Shown here: positions 51,070-63,458 of the stretch, one piece after another | Numbering within the stretch: the stretch's first letter is position 1 | How the letters are laid out: each line of letters begins with the position of its first letter | Source of the DNA: Bolinopsis microptera | Lineage: Eukaryota; Ctenophora; Tentaculata; Lobata; Bolinopsidae | Reading direction: 5' to 3' | NCBI RefSeq assembly: GCF_026151205.1 | Contig: NC_087079.1 | Span: 8,422,635-8,486,634 of the forward strand | DNA: 64,000 nt | The notes under the pieces: model-generated | Seen by the model: only the letters and a program-made list of their open reading frames with translations | Database searches by the model: none | Told to the model about the DNA's origin: nothing | Program-made: the position numbers and the translations under genes

Positions 51070-51924
51070 TGTGTTCTCCTTTTACAGCTCGCTATGTTAC
51101 ACCCATCTGGCTAATCAGTGCGGAAATCAAGCAAGTTAAAATATGCTGAATATTTCACCATAATATTGGAATATTTTTTGGAGAGAGTGGGATAAGGCCA
51201 CTCTCTGGACACCACGTTTAAAAATCAGAAAACGATTAGATTACAAAGGATTAATTGTTGAATGCATAAAATGAATAATAGAATTATGTACATGATATTA
51301 TAAAATCATCCGATAATACGATGATCCGTGTTATAATATCCTATTATAATATCCACGAATGAATATTACAATATTCATTATTCAATACTCATAAGGGCGT
51401 TATCGATTTAGGTCCCGCTAATGTTGGGATCAATCAAATTAAATATAGATCTGCTGATGCAATGCCTTACACTGAGTGCATACACCGGGATCGGAGCACT
51501 GACTGGAGTAGAGAGAAAATTAATTAACATGTACTTGTATGGCTTTCAGACGAAATATTTCTTAAAATTGAATGCAGTCTGTTAAGCAGTCAAAAATATC
51601 ATGTAGAATAATTGTCGTGGTCGTCTTAATTATCCTAAGTAACAAGGACAAAAGCACACTTATTAGCTGGTTATTCTTCTTGAAAACCTCAGTTCAATAT
51701 TCATGCATAGATCCAAGGTGGCCAGATAGAAGCCTCGAGAACAAGAAATTTAGGAATGCAGAAAACTAGCCCACCTTGATATTATCCTCAATTTGTCAAT
51801 CTATTTTAAAACCTTTCACGTGTTGCATTAGATTTTCTGATGGAAGGGTAATAAGGCCACATTATATGAGCCGAAAGTTTGGGGGAATGACAAATAGATG
51901 AACAATTTAACTATTGGTGTCTCA

Positions 51925-52425
51925 TCAGAATGTCATGTCGACTGATGCATTAGTCCTTTCAGGTTCTGGAACTGGCGCATCTGGGGATGCTTCATCAAAT
52001 TCAGAGTCGCTTTCTATTTCTTCTTGCACAATGTCATCTTCATCTTCAATTTGTGAGCCATCAAGATCTGCAGATTTTCCTGAGAAAAGAAGATTTACTT
52101 AAACAATCATTAAAATTCCCAAACCCTTGCCCGCATATTCATGCATTGGATTTAAAATTTGGATATTTCCAAACTAAAATCCAGTCACCAATTTTATTTT
52201 GAAAAAAACAACTATTTAAAATGGTTAATAAGATACAGTGACACTGGACTCTGGAGTAGTACCTATAGGCTGAACAGCAGTCCCACAGCACTCATATTGA
52301 AGCTTCCATGCTTTTGCTTGTGCTTCTAGAGCATCAATGTAAGTTTCATCGTCGTAAACAGAGGTGGAGTTGAACCAAGCTTCACTTGTCAAGGAAGGAC
52401 ATGCTGGGTAGAATATTGACATGTC
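51925..52425 (-). CDS. Last exons of an unidentified gene with acidic tail
   Basis: Final exon 52079-51925 after a good acceptor (TTTTCTCAG) encodes KSADLDGSQIEDEDDIVQEE and continues acidic to a stop after SVDMTF. The upstream exon begins at 52425 after ATCAG and reads DMSIFYPACPSLTSEAWFNS, then TYIDALEAQAKAWKLQYECC. The donor is unclear: GTATCT near 52237 gives phase 0 and GTGTCA near 52242 gives phase 1, and the last exon needs phase 1. I do not recognise the protein. Earlier exons must lie to the right but were not found before 54800. The stop is about 0.86 kb upstream of the PINK1 ATG, on the same strand. Confidence 0.5.
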
Positions 52426-52454
52426 CTGATACCATTAATTAATATATAACATTG

Positions 52455-52790
52455 GCAAATGAATAACTTTTCAAGCTGGATCACAATCCCTCAACAGATT
52501 GAAATCGAGTCACATTATTCGCTTGTACACACAATGTGTTAGAATATTATGCTTTGACGCTATAAATTTATAATGATTAATGATATTGCATCCTCTAGCC
52601 CCTACTTCAATTGTGCTCATCTATTTGTCAAACCTTTTATGAGGATAATAGGTTAATACATCTTGAATTGTCACGAAACTCAGTGTAAGACACATTGTAA
52701 GTTAATTGTTGTGTTAACACAACAATTTTGTAAGGCAACGTCATATACTATGCTGTTGAATAATCCAACCTGAGACTACTTATATGCACA
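52455..52790 (+). repeat. Interspersed repeat family, third copy
   Basis: AATGAATAACTTTTCAAGCT, CAACAGATTGAAATCGAGTC, CACACAATGTGTTAGAAT, GTAAGTTAATTGTTGTGTTA and TTGAATAATCCAACCTGAG match the copies at 29690-30340 (inverted) and 37140-37620. Confidence 0.65.
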
Positions 52791-53449
52791 AGTGTGTCAC
52801 AAAAACAAGTCAGGATACAACAAAACCTGAAAAGCAATCCACATGAAGGTTTTAAACCATTAAGGTTCAGGGTTCTAGGACTTGATACACTCAGTTACAA
52901 GATTAAGGGTATAGTCTCACGGCACAAAGAAGCACTACTAGCAATTGTGTCCTTTACCCTCCTACATAATTTGAACATTTTTGTGGCTAACTCATTGAAC
53001 AACATCTGAATTAATATGTGTCTAGTATTAAAAGATTCAGTAAGTTATTTTTTCATGTACGCTGTACACTGTAGTTAGTAAATGCAAACCAAACTTTTTC
53101 GGTCAGCCGCGCGCTGAACTAGTGTTGCACTAGGTAAAAATGGTGTATATTTTGTTCATTTCTGAGTGTAAATTAATTAATTAATTTATCACAAATTATT
53201 TTATTATAATAAAACCACTTATGTGAAATGGTTATTTTGACTTTAAATATTTGAACTAAATATGAATTGATTGTGGGTATAAAATAAAATTTGTTTTACT
53301 TTAAAAAATTTGTTTTACTATGCACTTGCCAGTAGAAATGTTGCCTCTGAAGGCATTACAACATTTTGACCATTTTGACCATTTTGACCAATCATAAACA
53401 AAAATATCCACTTATACGATCCAATGGATATGGTTGGTGACACTGGATG

Positions 53450-54000
53450 AAGTCACACTAGATTTCGTACAGAGTGGAAAATACCTTGGTGTCTTTGTGA
53501 CAACAGTGTGGGAGTAGAACATACTCACCCTCTGTATGGAAGCTAGTTCACGTTTAGATTTAATGAAAAGAGAGGACCGTATACAAAAGAGGGCATTCTA
53601 TCTAACACTAATCAGAAGCCTTTTCAAAATTGAAGTGTTGTCTGGAGGTCAACAAGTGTTGTTGGAAAACAGAATTGAATAAAAACAAAGAAAAAAAGGT
53701 TAAAAGCATCCATTACAGAGCTGTTAAGTAGATCCTTAAAGGACCATCACTAAACTGCTTTAGTATTTGGATAAGCTAAGAGAACTAGACATAATGCAAA
53801 TGGAGCTAAAGTTTGAACATACCGACCTACTGTTATTGCATCAGATATACAATGGCGAATCTGTACTGAAGCTCCCATCTTACTTAACCTGGTCCTTGAT
53901 CACTATTTCTACACTCCAGCTCTGTGAAAACAATAAGGTGTTCTGGAGTCTTTGCTGGGATAGCGGGGTCCCCTGTGTAAACGTACATTTCTGACCAAAC
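53450..54000 (+). pseudogene. Degenerate LINE reverse transcriptase fragment
   Basis: Broken frames read SGKYLGVFVTTVW, KREDRIQKRAFYLTLI and LLLLHQIYNGESVLKLPSYL. These phrases and their spacing resemble the end of non-LTR retrotransposon ORF2. Several stops interrupt it. Weaker than the copy in PINK1 intron 4. Confidence 0.5.
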
Positions 54001-55226
54001 CAAGTATTTCAAAAAGTTGTCATTTAAATTCTAATAAAAGAAGTATATATATAGAACTGTATGCCTCTCTTACTCTTAACTCTACCACGGTAACCTGTTT
54101 TCCTTTATTCTAAAATGGTTCTATACTTCTCCAAATTGTTACTTGTATATAATTGTACATAATTCTGACTAAATGTCAAAGTGGGTATCTATGTAATTTT
54201 CATAATAATTTAATGGTTAACTTCATGCCCACAGTTCAATGTTTTAACCAACCATACCATTATATATCATACTTTATACTCATTAACTTATTATCTATTT
54301 ACTATATGTTTTAATTCCTAGTCCTTAGAAGGGTACTCTATTAACAGTTTTTGACTGATTTGAATGTCCTGCACAGCAGATCGAAGCATCTCTAAATTAT
54401 TTACTATTATTATTGTATTGCTGTGTAAATTTGATTCTAATTATAATTCTAATTCTAATCACAACCAGTGACCAAGATAGGACATAGGTTGCGTACCAAC
54501 ACAAGGCAACTGTCAAGATATTATAATGAATTTGATACTTCTGGAATGCCTTATATCAATAAAAGGCAACCGACAGCAACAACAACTTTTCCTTGAAGTG
54601 TAATGTGGAAGCAAGGGCACACTCTTTGTGTGTGGTAAAACCCATTTTAACAGCGTGAATATTTATCAAATATAAGTGATAAGCGCGCTAGCTGCTAGCA
54701 TACTTGTATCATTTAATTTTTAATCAAATTTATTCGGATATATATTTATTGATTATGTATTGAATTGGTGATAAATAATAAGATTGTCTTTTCTCAAAAA
54801 AAAAAAAAAATTGTCTTTTCTCTCTTTTAAGAGAAGCCTCTACTTCAGAACACAGTGTCTGGAATGACCTTAAAGAGAAACTTTGCCGGGACTTTCAAGG
54901 CTGACCTGGCAAAATATTTCTGGGACAGAGTGACAGCCATGACTAAGTCTAGGAATACAAATCATATTTTAAAGAAGGACAATGCCACCAATGAAATAAG
55001 ACAAATTAGCAGTGGCATAACGGGGCGGGGGTCCACAGCTGATTTCAGAGGATTCCCCAGTGAAATCTATAGAATGATGTGTTTCTACAGAAGAATGCAC
55101 AATTTTGCTATATTACTAACGTTAAGTATTTCAAAATTGTTCACATTCAAACGCCAATTTTTGTCGCCATCAATCCCAGAGGTCCAGAGGATGAACTTGC
55201 TCTAACCAGATCCCTTGAGCTTGCAG

Positions 55227-55560
55227 CAGTGGCGTAACGTTGCCTGTTGCGTGTTGGCACCCCCCCCCCCCCCCCCCCCAACTGCCGAAAATGCGCCACC
55301 TGTTGGCGCCTCCTCCCCTTTTGGCGCCCCTACCTAAAATTGAACAAATTTTATGATTTTAGATGACACTAAAAAAGTGTGTTTCTAGAGCAAAACGCGC
55401 AATTTTGCTAGTATCAGTTAAGTTTTTCAAAATTGTCCCACATTCAAACAACGATTTTGCGCCCCCCCCCCCCCCCCCCCCCCCCAAGATGCCGCCTCCT
55501 CGCACAGCGGGGCCCTTCGTCAGCGGGGCCCTTTGTTACTCCTCTGCAGTGGCGCGCCCG
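55227..55560. mobile_element. CAGTGGCG-type hAT-like MITE, damaged copy
   Basis: Starts CAGTGGCGTAACGTTGCCTG and carries the same body as 58092-58380: CCTAAAATTGAACAAATT, TTTCTAGAGCAAAACGCGCA and CAAAATTGTCCCACATTCAA. Expanded C runs lie at 55260-55279 and 55463-55485. The right end is altered (GTTACTCCTCTG), and no target duplication is found. Confidence 0.7.
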
Positions 55561-56113
55561 CCTCCAAGCAATAAAAACTTTTCCTATTTGTGAAACAAAC
55601 GCTAAGATATGTAACTGAGTCTGAATAACGCTGACCCATTGGAGATTTCATCTTTTGTGCAAGCTTTTTAATCAAGCGTTGCGCTTCGACTCCCATGCCT
55701 CCTGTTGTGGAGAAAACTAAAGGTGTAAAGGTAGCTTTTTCCACTTCTAGGACCCTTGCATTATATGCTCTTAGCTTCTCAGTCTCGTGAGCCAAATACA
55801 TCATAGGAATTAGTTTAGCGGCGTTGGTTGGAGCAGGAGCATGAAACACTCTTACATCAAAAAATGCTCTTTCCAACGCATTCCAAACTGATCTTGCTGA
55901 TATATCTAGTCGGGCTTGATCTCCAGTTACTGTACCTCGTGGTAACTGCATGCCGCTGACTGGAAGAAGAGGGGGCTCTGTCTGAACGTCTTTGCATTTG
56001 ACTGTCCGCATGATATTAGCTATTGTATCTCGAAGTGAGTTATGCCTCAAGGTCACATAACCCCCAAGTAGTAAAAGTATTATATTGAATGAAAGGGACC
56101 TGTCAAAAGACAT
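55520..56113 (-). pseudogene. Retroelement-derived C-terminal nuclease-like domain
   Basis: A 197-residue minus-strand frame includes GGYVTLRHNSLRDTIANIMR, GDQARLDISARSVWNALERA, FFDVRVFHAPAPTNAAKLIP, YNARVLEVEKATFTPLVFST and TGGMGVEAQRLIKKLAQKM. From memory, this domain recurs in predicted proteins of cnidarians and other invertebrates as the C-terminal end of reverse-transcriptase polyproteins; the spaced Asp residues suggest a PD-(D/E)XK-type fold. No zinc-binding lead-in is seen before GGYVTLRHN. The frame's last residues (APLQRSNKGPR) come from the adjacent MITE. A truncated copy. Confidence 0.65.
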
Positions 56114-58091
56114 AAAATCTTTTCAGGGTACCCTTCAGTAATGCACTTCTAAACTGTATAACTATATAATACTATAGAATGCCCTGGAAATTCCAGAAAA
56201 TAGTACGTCTCACCCCATACTATGAGTCACAATCAGTTTTAAATCTTTAATCTTGCACGGCCTGGGCCACAGAGCAGATCAATTATTCTGTGCATACAAA
56301 AATATTTCAATTTGTTTGATGCTCCGAGCGTGTTAAATCATTTTGCCCTTTCTAGGGCTAGCTAGAAAACGAGTTGAAAAAGTCACGTGACTGTTGAGTG
56401 TATGTAACTATTTAAATGTAACTAGAGCTGAGTGACAGGATTAATCATTATTCGTCTATTTTCTTTTAGACAGGTTGAATATATTTTATTTTTGTTATAA
56501 GCCATATCAAAGTTCAAAATATCTGAAAACAGCAATCCGAACCCTATGAATTTTATTGTGGTAGCTATCTCAGAAAATAAAAAGGTTTACTGTAAGGCCT
56601 AATGGTTAATAAATAGGTTCATAGGTTTAAAAATATGACGGCCAATGAATAAAAAACTACTATTACAAATCAAAACGACTTAATTTAATTATTATCATAA
56701 ATATATTACACACGATTGCAGTATGCAAATATAATAGCGCGCGCCCGCCATAGTTCTCAGAGGCCCATGAATAATAAAATTGTTTTTCTCAAAAAAATGT
56801 CTTTTCTCAATGGTTAGGTCTCGGCCAAACTCAAAGCAGAAAACACGTATTTTTGCCCGTAAGAGCCTCTACTCAAACTTTTTGACATTTTTTTGCGCGG
56901 CGCACACTATATAATGGATAATGGTGATTTATTTTACCTGGGGACATCAGGCTATCGTGTTAGCCGAATAAAGATTCGGCGGGATCTGACAGGCAGAGTG
57001 CAGCCCAGTAATATTTATCAGGCAAGCTTGTTTTTATGTTCAGCACTCTTTTCACGATATATTGTGCATCAAAAATTACATAAAACCTTATAAGCCAACG
57101 TTATATTATATATACCAAACTAAGAGTTAACGATATTTTAAAATAAAATTATAAATGTCGTCGACTGTAAATCCTTGATTTAACGATGCTGACAGCGGAG
57201 ACTGGACAGACAAAATGACGTTTTATAAAGCCGTATTTACAAGGCCGTGATAAATTAAATCATTTAGGTTTATAAGCAGCTTTGCAGATCATGGGCCCAT
57301 ACTTGTGCAGGAGGTGCATTTTGCTTTCAACATTTGTGTTTTGATGACCCTCAGGTCCTTTGATTACATACATTTTGTCCTAGAAAATCTGGTTTTATCG
57401 GAGTCTATTTTTGAAAAGATTTAATGTTGTTCATTCACTGTGTAAATTTGTATGTAATTGATTGATTTGAAAGATTTCAATTAAAAAAATGGGTTGGTTC
57501 GCTGGGAATGAGCAGATCTGATCTTGCTTTAGTTTCAAGCAATAGATATAGTAAAATTGCTACCTAAGTAAAGAATTTCTCCAGGGTTATTTTTCCCGGA
57601 GATCAGAGAGCTGAACTATATTGGAACAAACTCCCTCCGGATATCAAGAACTCGGAGAACTAAGCTTTTAATTTCGATTAATAAAAATAATTTCAATATA
57701 TAAAAGGAAAGCATATTGGATATCTTAGGACTAATCCAAATTATGTCGTCAAAAACGTTTTATTAACTATATAATATATATATTAGTGGGAAGTTGTCCA
57801 TTGTCATACTGCGAAGAATAAATCAATCTCAGATGAAATTGCAATTGTATTATCAAGAAGATAATACAATCCATCAAAGAAGAAAAGCCTTTTGACAGCC
57901 GTCTTTAATTGTGACCCTGATGCTAGTCATGGTAAAGTAAACCAGACTTGGGATACTCTTCAGAGAAGATAGCCTGTTGGGCGATGCAACATCAAAGCAC
58001 CTTGCCTTGTATGCTGTTTTTCTTCTCTATTTTCTCGGCTTGTTACTATAAATATTTATGCTAATTCTGTATACAATTATTTACATTCTCC

Positions 58092-58380
58092 CAGTGGCGT
58101 AACGTTGCCTGTTGGCGCCCCCCTGCCGAAAAAAGCGCCCCCCTGTTGGCGCCCCCTCCCCTTTTGGTGCCCCTCCCTAAAATTGAACAAATTAGGTGAT
58201 TTTAAAGAATACGCCGGTAAAATCTCTAAAAAAGTGTGTATCTAGAGCAAAACGCGCAGTTTTGCTAGTACTTTAGTTAAGTTTTCGAAATTGTCCCACA
58301 TTCAAACGACGATTTGGCGCCCCCCTAAGACGGCGCCCCCCTGCACAGCGGGGTCAGCAGGGCCTTTCGTTACGCCACTG
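58092..58380. mobile_element. hAT-like MITE, 289 bp, TSD CATTCTCC
   Basis: Ends CAGTGGCGTAACG and CGTTACGCCACTG are inverted repeats. Perfect 8-bp direct repeats CATTCTCC flank it (58084-58091, 58381-58388). CAGTG ends with an 8-bp duplication fit the hAT superfamily. Non-coding. Confidence 0.92.
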
Positions 58381-58388
58381 CATTCTCC

Positions 58389-58650
58389 ACCTGATGGCAC
58401 CGGCCCTGATGGCACCCCCCCCCCCCCCCCCCTCGCTGAAAAAGCGCCCCCATTTGGTGCCCCACCCACTTTTGGCGCCCCTCCCTAAAATTGGACAAAT
58501 TAGATGTTTCAGAGTATACACCGGTAAAAACTCTAAAAAAGTGTGTTTCTAGAGCAAAAAGCAGTTTTGCTAGTGCTATAGTGAAGTTTTTCAAAATTGT
58601 CCCACATTCAGACGAAGATTTGGCGGGGCCCTTCGTTACGCCATTGCAGC
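58389..58650. mobile_element. Second, partial CAGTGGCG-type MITE
   Basis: Body matches the 58092 element (TTTCTAGAGCAAAA, AAAATTGTCCCACATTC) and its right end reads CGTTACGCCATTG. The left end is missing or scrambled, replaced by GATGGCACC repeats and a C run at 58417-58433. Confidence 0.7.
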
Positions 58651-58733
58651 CTACATAATTTTATTTGAGCATCTATTTTTACAATTACAAATTTGAGCTG
58701 AACTCAATAAATTGATATGCTCAGAAAGGGTAT

Positions 58734-61700
58734 ATGACAGAGTGGGATGAAGACAGTCTGCAGGCAGCACTGGCAGAAGCTCTTGAGGAAAAAGGTATGT
58801 GATTTTTTTATTACTTTATTGCACAAGACTATGCTAAGATACACGTCTTCAGTGCAACAGAATATATCACTTAGATTATTTAACAACCAGTAAAAGTTTT
58901 AATTTTTGTACATTACCATACAATACTTCAATAGTAAGTCTCTCGTCTAAATTATTTTACCAGTATAAGTTTAAAACTGTTCATGAGATTTCTGATTTAT
59001 TTCCCTTATATTTCAGAGTTTTCTGTTTCTTCTGTGTGTGTTTTGAGTGTGTGTGACTGCACGTGTGAATTGGGTGAGAAGTCGCAATTTGTATAGCTAC
59101 AGCATGATAATGCGCACGTGCACATTTGGAACTATTAAATGGGGTGATATTGTGATTTGTCTCCTGTTTAGTTAACATTTTGTTGCGTTCAGGGCGTATT
59201 TCATAATTGTCATGAAATATCTTTGGTCGTGATGGACATCTTCTTGTTTCTGTTAACCCTGACTATTAGCTCCTTTCTTGTAATGAACAGGAACTTTGGT
59301 CTACTCATAAAACCGAAATTATTTCACAGAAAAAGCAGCTGAGTATGGACTACAGCTATTGCACAGAAACAACCACCTTGAACTCTGCAAAGAGCAGCTG
59401 GAAAGTCAGATGACTGTCATGAGAAACAGCTATGACGAAATTAAACAGGTAACTGAAAACCAACATTACTTTTCAACAAGGTCCCTTCAACCCTTCCAGT
59501 CACTCACAATTCACATATTTAATTCGACAAATGTTACATTACCATGTTGGATCTGTCTACCCCAGTACATTTGCCTCTGCAGATTTGAATTGATTAATTG
59601 GATTGGTATTAAAACTACACATGTGTATCATCCTTCGGAGGCCAAGCCATTACACTAAAACTCATTAATCAGTATCCTTCAGCTTATGTAAATTTCGCTC
59701 AATGCTGCCGATTAAATAGCAAAACTCCTACACAGTTGTGGCCAAAGTGAAGCTCGTTGGTTTTAACTGCATGATCGTTAAGTGATTCAACTAATAATAC
59801 CGATAGATTTTAACGTACCTGTATTGCATCATACGTAGACAAAATAGTGAGAGTATGTGGCTTACTGCTGAATACTGTCGTCATTTAATCCATATAACAC
59901 TACGAACTTACGGTTTGTAGCAGTCTTTGCAGTTTGCAGCCTTAGTCTTCCAGCTTTAGAGTGGAAAGAAATTATCCCATTCCAGGCTGTTACTTTAGGG
60001 CTTATTAATACATCCTTGTGCTCTTTTTTGGCTGGCCGCCAAAGTTTCACAACAACGATGATATAAACTGTCATCTGGACAACAGTAGCCAGCAGCTCCT
60101 GCCGACAGCATATTAAATTGAAGAAATTGAAATATCCGTGGTTAGTGGTAAGTATAATCTGGTTCCTGCGGTGGAAATCGATCCGTTTATAGTTTATTAA
60201 TAGATCTGTTAAAGAGGAAATATAGATGTAGGAGGGTACTAGCACTTACCCAATACCCATTAAGCACAATATTAGGCACAATATTAACCTGCCCTCTTTA
60301 TCAGACATTTCTATTTCTTGAATTTCCTTATTGATTAGTTAAATAGAACTTCGATACTAATTACTACTATCTGCGCTTTCGCAGAAAAACAATTGCGGGA
60401 TCTAATAATAGCGCTCTTTGCCGTAATGACAGCACTCTTTCTCCGCCACATAACAGCACATTAGCTCTCCCTCTCTCTCTCCCTCCCTCTCTCTCTCTCT
60501 CTGCATATGACACTAAGCAGCTCACTGACAGCTCTAAACCTCTCAGCTCTCTCTCTACAATTATACCATCCTCTAACAGCCCACTCTACTGCATCTTATT
60601 AACACAGCGCGGCGCTCCGGGTCCCTGGATCTCTGAGAATGCAAATCAAGCCTGCTGTCCTCACTAAGTGATATACAGTTGTTATAGATGCACAGAGGGA
60701 GGGAGCAGATTGTGTGTGTGAGATTTGGGTTTGTGTTATATAATAATAGTGTGTGTACTGACCTCTCCCCTCTCTCTCTTTCTCCTTGAGAGTGGGGCTA
60801 ACTGTGGGGAGGGGGCTATTTACCCTGCATTAGTGTTACTCTAGTCTCACATAGAGGTAATGACAAATACATTTAATTATAAGTTGGCAGAGTGTAGACA
60901 TGAATATTTAATATTTGCAGAGATGTCCTATCCAGCTTACTCTCTTATCGGCAAATTGTGTAATGAGCTCTGAATACAGTAATGTTCAACATGTAGATGT
61001 TTAGTAGCAAACTGTGTAAGATCATAGTGTCACCGCGGCCAACGTAGCATTGCTCCACAAGTTTAATAACACATCTACACAGTCCCACAATGTTAAGAGT
61101 AGAAGAGTGTTGGTCACGTGATAAAACCTGTGGACCCTACAATCTTCATGGTGGGGTGCGAATATTATTAGATTGTTGATGGGAGTTGAAACCTTGCAAT
61201 TCTCTGCAGACATACAGTTGAGATATAATAGGTACACAAAACACAGATTGTCTGGCAAAGTTGCAACATGTACCCAGTCTTAGCGCTGCCTCAATCTCCA
61301 TTAGTACTCTATTATTACAAGAGGTAGGTTCACATTGTATTGCATCATTGGTCCCTCCATATCCCTGTAAATTGTATTACAGCAAGTCATTGCTACATTT
61401 CACCCCTGGGTCCTGTCATATCTTCACATTAACCCGGTCTCTTTAAATTAGAATCTCTTCTTCTCCTCTTCCGACCACATCCACCACTCACAGACATTGT
61501 GCAACAGACCATAAAGCCAAGCAGGCTGCGGTTATTTGAATATTGAAACTATTTTCATATTCTAGTTTACACACAGACCCCCAAATTGTAAAGTTGTGAA
61601 ATGTAAACGCTGTTATTTGTTGAAAGTGTGACAAGTATAAATGGTGACACGTTGAAATGGTAAGAGCGTGGGAAGTTATTAAAGGTCGTTATCTCTTTTT

Positions 61701-63458
61701 TACCCCTCCTCTTTTACCCAGGCCTACAGTCAGCTGACACAAACACACAACAGAATGTGTAAAGGCTTCGACCAACACGACCAGTCCATATTATCAGAGA
61801 GCGAGGACAGGGAAATAAGTGAGTAGTATTTCTTATCATGTTGTTGTACTAACATTGTCACCTTGTAATTATTACTATTTTACTACTTTTTATTAATATC
61901 TTTATCTACTTATACGTATATATACAATATACATATTACATACTACATGTGAATATTATTCAGAATAAGCATTGTTTTAACTTTTAACTTAAGCAATTCA
62001 AAGATATCATCACATATTTTAAAATAATCCAAATTGTGTCATGGCAGATAAAATGTAAGATACGCCTCTCCCAGACCCCCGGTGTACTATAGGGGGACCT
62101 GGTCTAACATTTATCAATCTAGACCAGCTGTGTGGTGTAATGTGATATATCCTTATTTAATAGCTTAATGTGTATCTTTTATTGTAGTAACTAGTAATAG
62201 ACTTCAATGTCCACATGTCCATAACTGTGGGGAGCTAACCAACGGGTATTATATTAAGAGAGATTTACAGGGAATCGTAATTAGGAGCTGGAAAGTTAGA
62301 GCATTAACTTACATAATCAGTTCTTATATTTAGGTGCTGTGTTTATTCTAAGTCGTATTCTTCGTAACTGGATTATCAGTTCCAAAATCATCGAGGCTTA
62401 TAACCATGCGGGATCAGATTTTATATCAAGATCAAAGTGTCTAAGCTGCCAAAAAATTAGCCTGTAAAATTGCCCAATAACTGATGCTCTAAACCATTTT
62501 TAGTTCCATCTCCTTACTTTATTATGAGTTTCATTTCCTCGTAAACTATATTAACCAGAGCTCGACCGGGATACCGGCCGGGATTTGGCGTTTTTGTCCC
62601 GGTCCCGGCCGGGATTACCGTTTTGGCCGGGAAATTAGCCGGGATTTTTAAAACAGAATTTCGATCTTTTTAATCCAATTCAGCTTCAAATTCATATTTT
62701 ATTACTTTGACTTAGACAAATGAAACGATTGTTAAGAATCGAACTAATCGTAATGAAAATCGAAACTCGAAGGATTGATTAGATTTCAGGCTCATCTTCA
62801 TAGTTAGTCCTTATTAGATTGGTCAATGGACCCTTCATACGAAGATTGCTTAAAATGTTCCATTTCAACATAAAAATATCGTGAAAATCCCGGTCCGGTC
62901 CCGTTCCCGGCCGGGATTAAGCTGGTCCCGGTCCCGGCCGAGACAAAATTCCGATCCCGGTCGACCCCTGATATTAACAATTCCTCGCCACTTTTACATC
63001 AAGTTGCTATTTATTTGATATACAAGGTGCCGCTTGACATACTGAAAGCTGGACAGGTCACAGGAGGCTCCTTACTTGGAGAGAGGCTCCTTACGACCTT
63101 ACTTGCACTAATTACAAATTCTACAGAACATTCTCGTGAAGGGTGGCAGGTTGGGGAACCTGTCAGAGCAGCTGGTTGATAGCTAAAATCACGTTCTCAT
63201 TTATACATCTCCACGTACCGTCTAGCTTGGGTTTAGTTAAGTTGTTCAGTGGTTGTAGCTTTGCAGCGGTGTTGGTTCTGTCCGAACTTGGAATTTTTGC
63301 ATTATTTCGTAACCGATACTGATATTCGCGTGGTGGATGGTTTTTTTAATGTTTTACCTTTTCAGGTTTGATGGAGGAGCGAGATCAGTTGAGAAATCAG
63401 GTTAAAAGATTGAAGAAATCAGAGAAAAAGATAAAGACCAAGATGACCGAACTTAATG
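58734..63458 (+). CDS. Coiled-coil dynein adaptor, Spindly/BICD type, 5' exons
   Basis: Exons 58734-58794, 59330-59448, 61722-61818 and 63366-63458, all GT-AG with matching phases (1,0,1,1); the gene continues past the window. About 123 codons read MTEWDEDSLQAALAEALEEK, then EKAAEYGLQLLHRNNHLELC, KEQLESQMTVMRNSYDEIKQ, AYSQLTQTHNRMCKGFDQHD and SLMEERDQLRNQVKRLKKSE. AAEYGLQLL is the CC1 box used by BICD, Spindly and related adaptors to bind the dynein light intermediate chain. Its distance from the start and the following SYDE fit Spindly (kinetochore dynein adaptor) slightly better than BICD, from memory. The Spindly motif or cargo domain would lie outside the window. A 5' noncoding exon is possible because an AG acceptor-like site precedes the ATG. 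Confidence 0.75.
60466..60790. repeat. Pyrimidine-rich CTCTCT stretches
   Basis: CT-rich microsatellite-like segments near 60466-60502, 60544-60556 and 60766-60783 in an intron of the adaptor gene. Confidence 0.7.
62556..62970. mobile_element. hAT-like MITE, 415 bp, TSD ATATTAAC
   Basis: Ends CAGAGCTCGACCGGGAT and complement ending CCCGGTCGACCCCTG, with a perfect 8-bp duplication ATATTAAC (62548-62555, 62971-62978). Subterminal GGCCGGGATT / TCCCGGCCGGGA motifs repeat near both ends. It is GC-rich against an AT-rich intron and has no transposase frame. Confidence 0.93.

Larger units (their letters stand above)
52426..58733. other. Interval of decayed transposons
   Basis: Beyond the elements listed separately, no intact gene is seen. 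Repeats near 54600-54850 and 56700-56890 share TTGTCTTTTCTC and GAGCCTCTACT blocks. The frame at 54855-55205 begins near VWNDLKEK, a LINE-end-like phrase, but is otherwise unrecognised. Confidence 0.55.

Noticed and set aside
54855-55205. 116-residue frame as a gene
   Set aside because: It lies among decayed repeats. Only VWNDLKEK hints at a LINE end; the rest is unrecognised and runs into a MITE body.
59862-60245. 127-residue minus-strand frame in an intron of the adaptor gene
   Set aside because: Hydrophobic and basic without recognisable motifs, and no exon-like borders.
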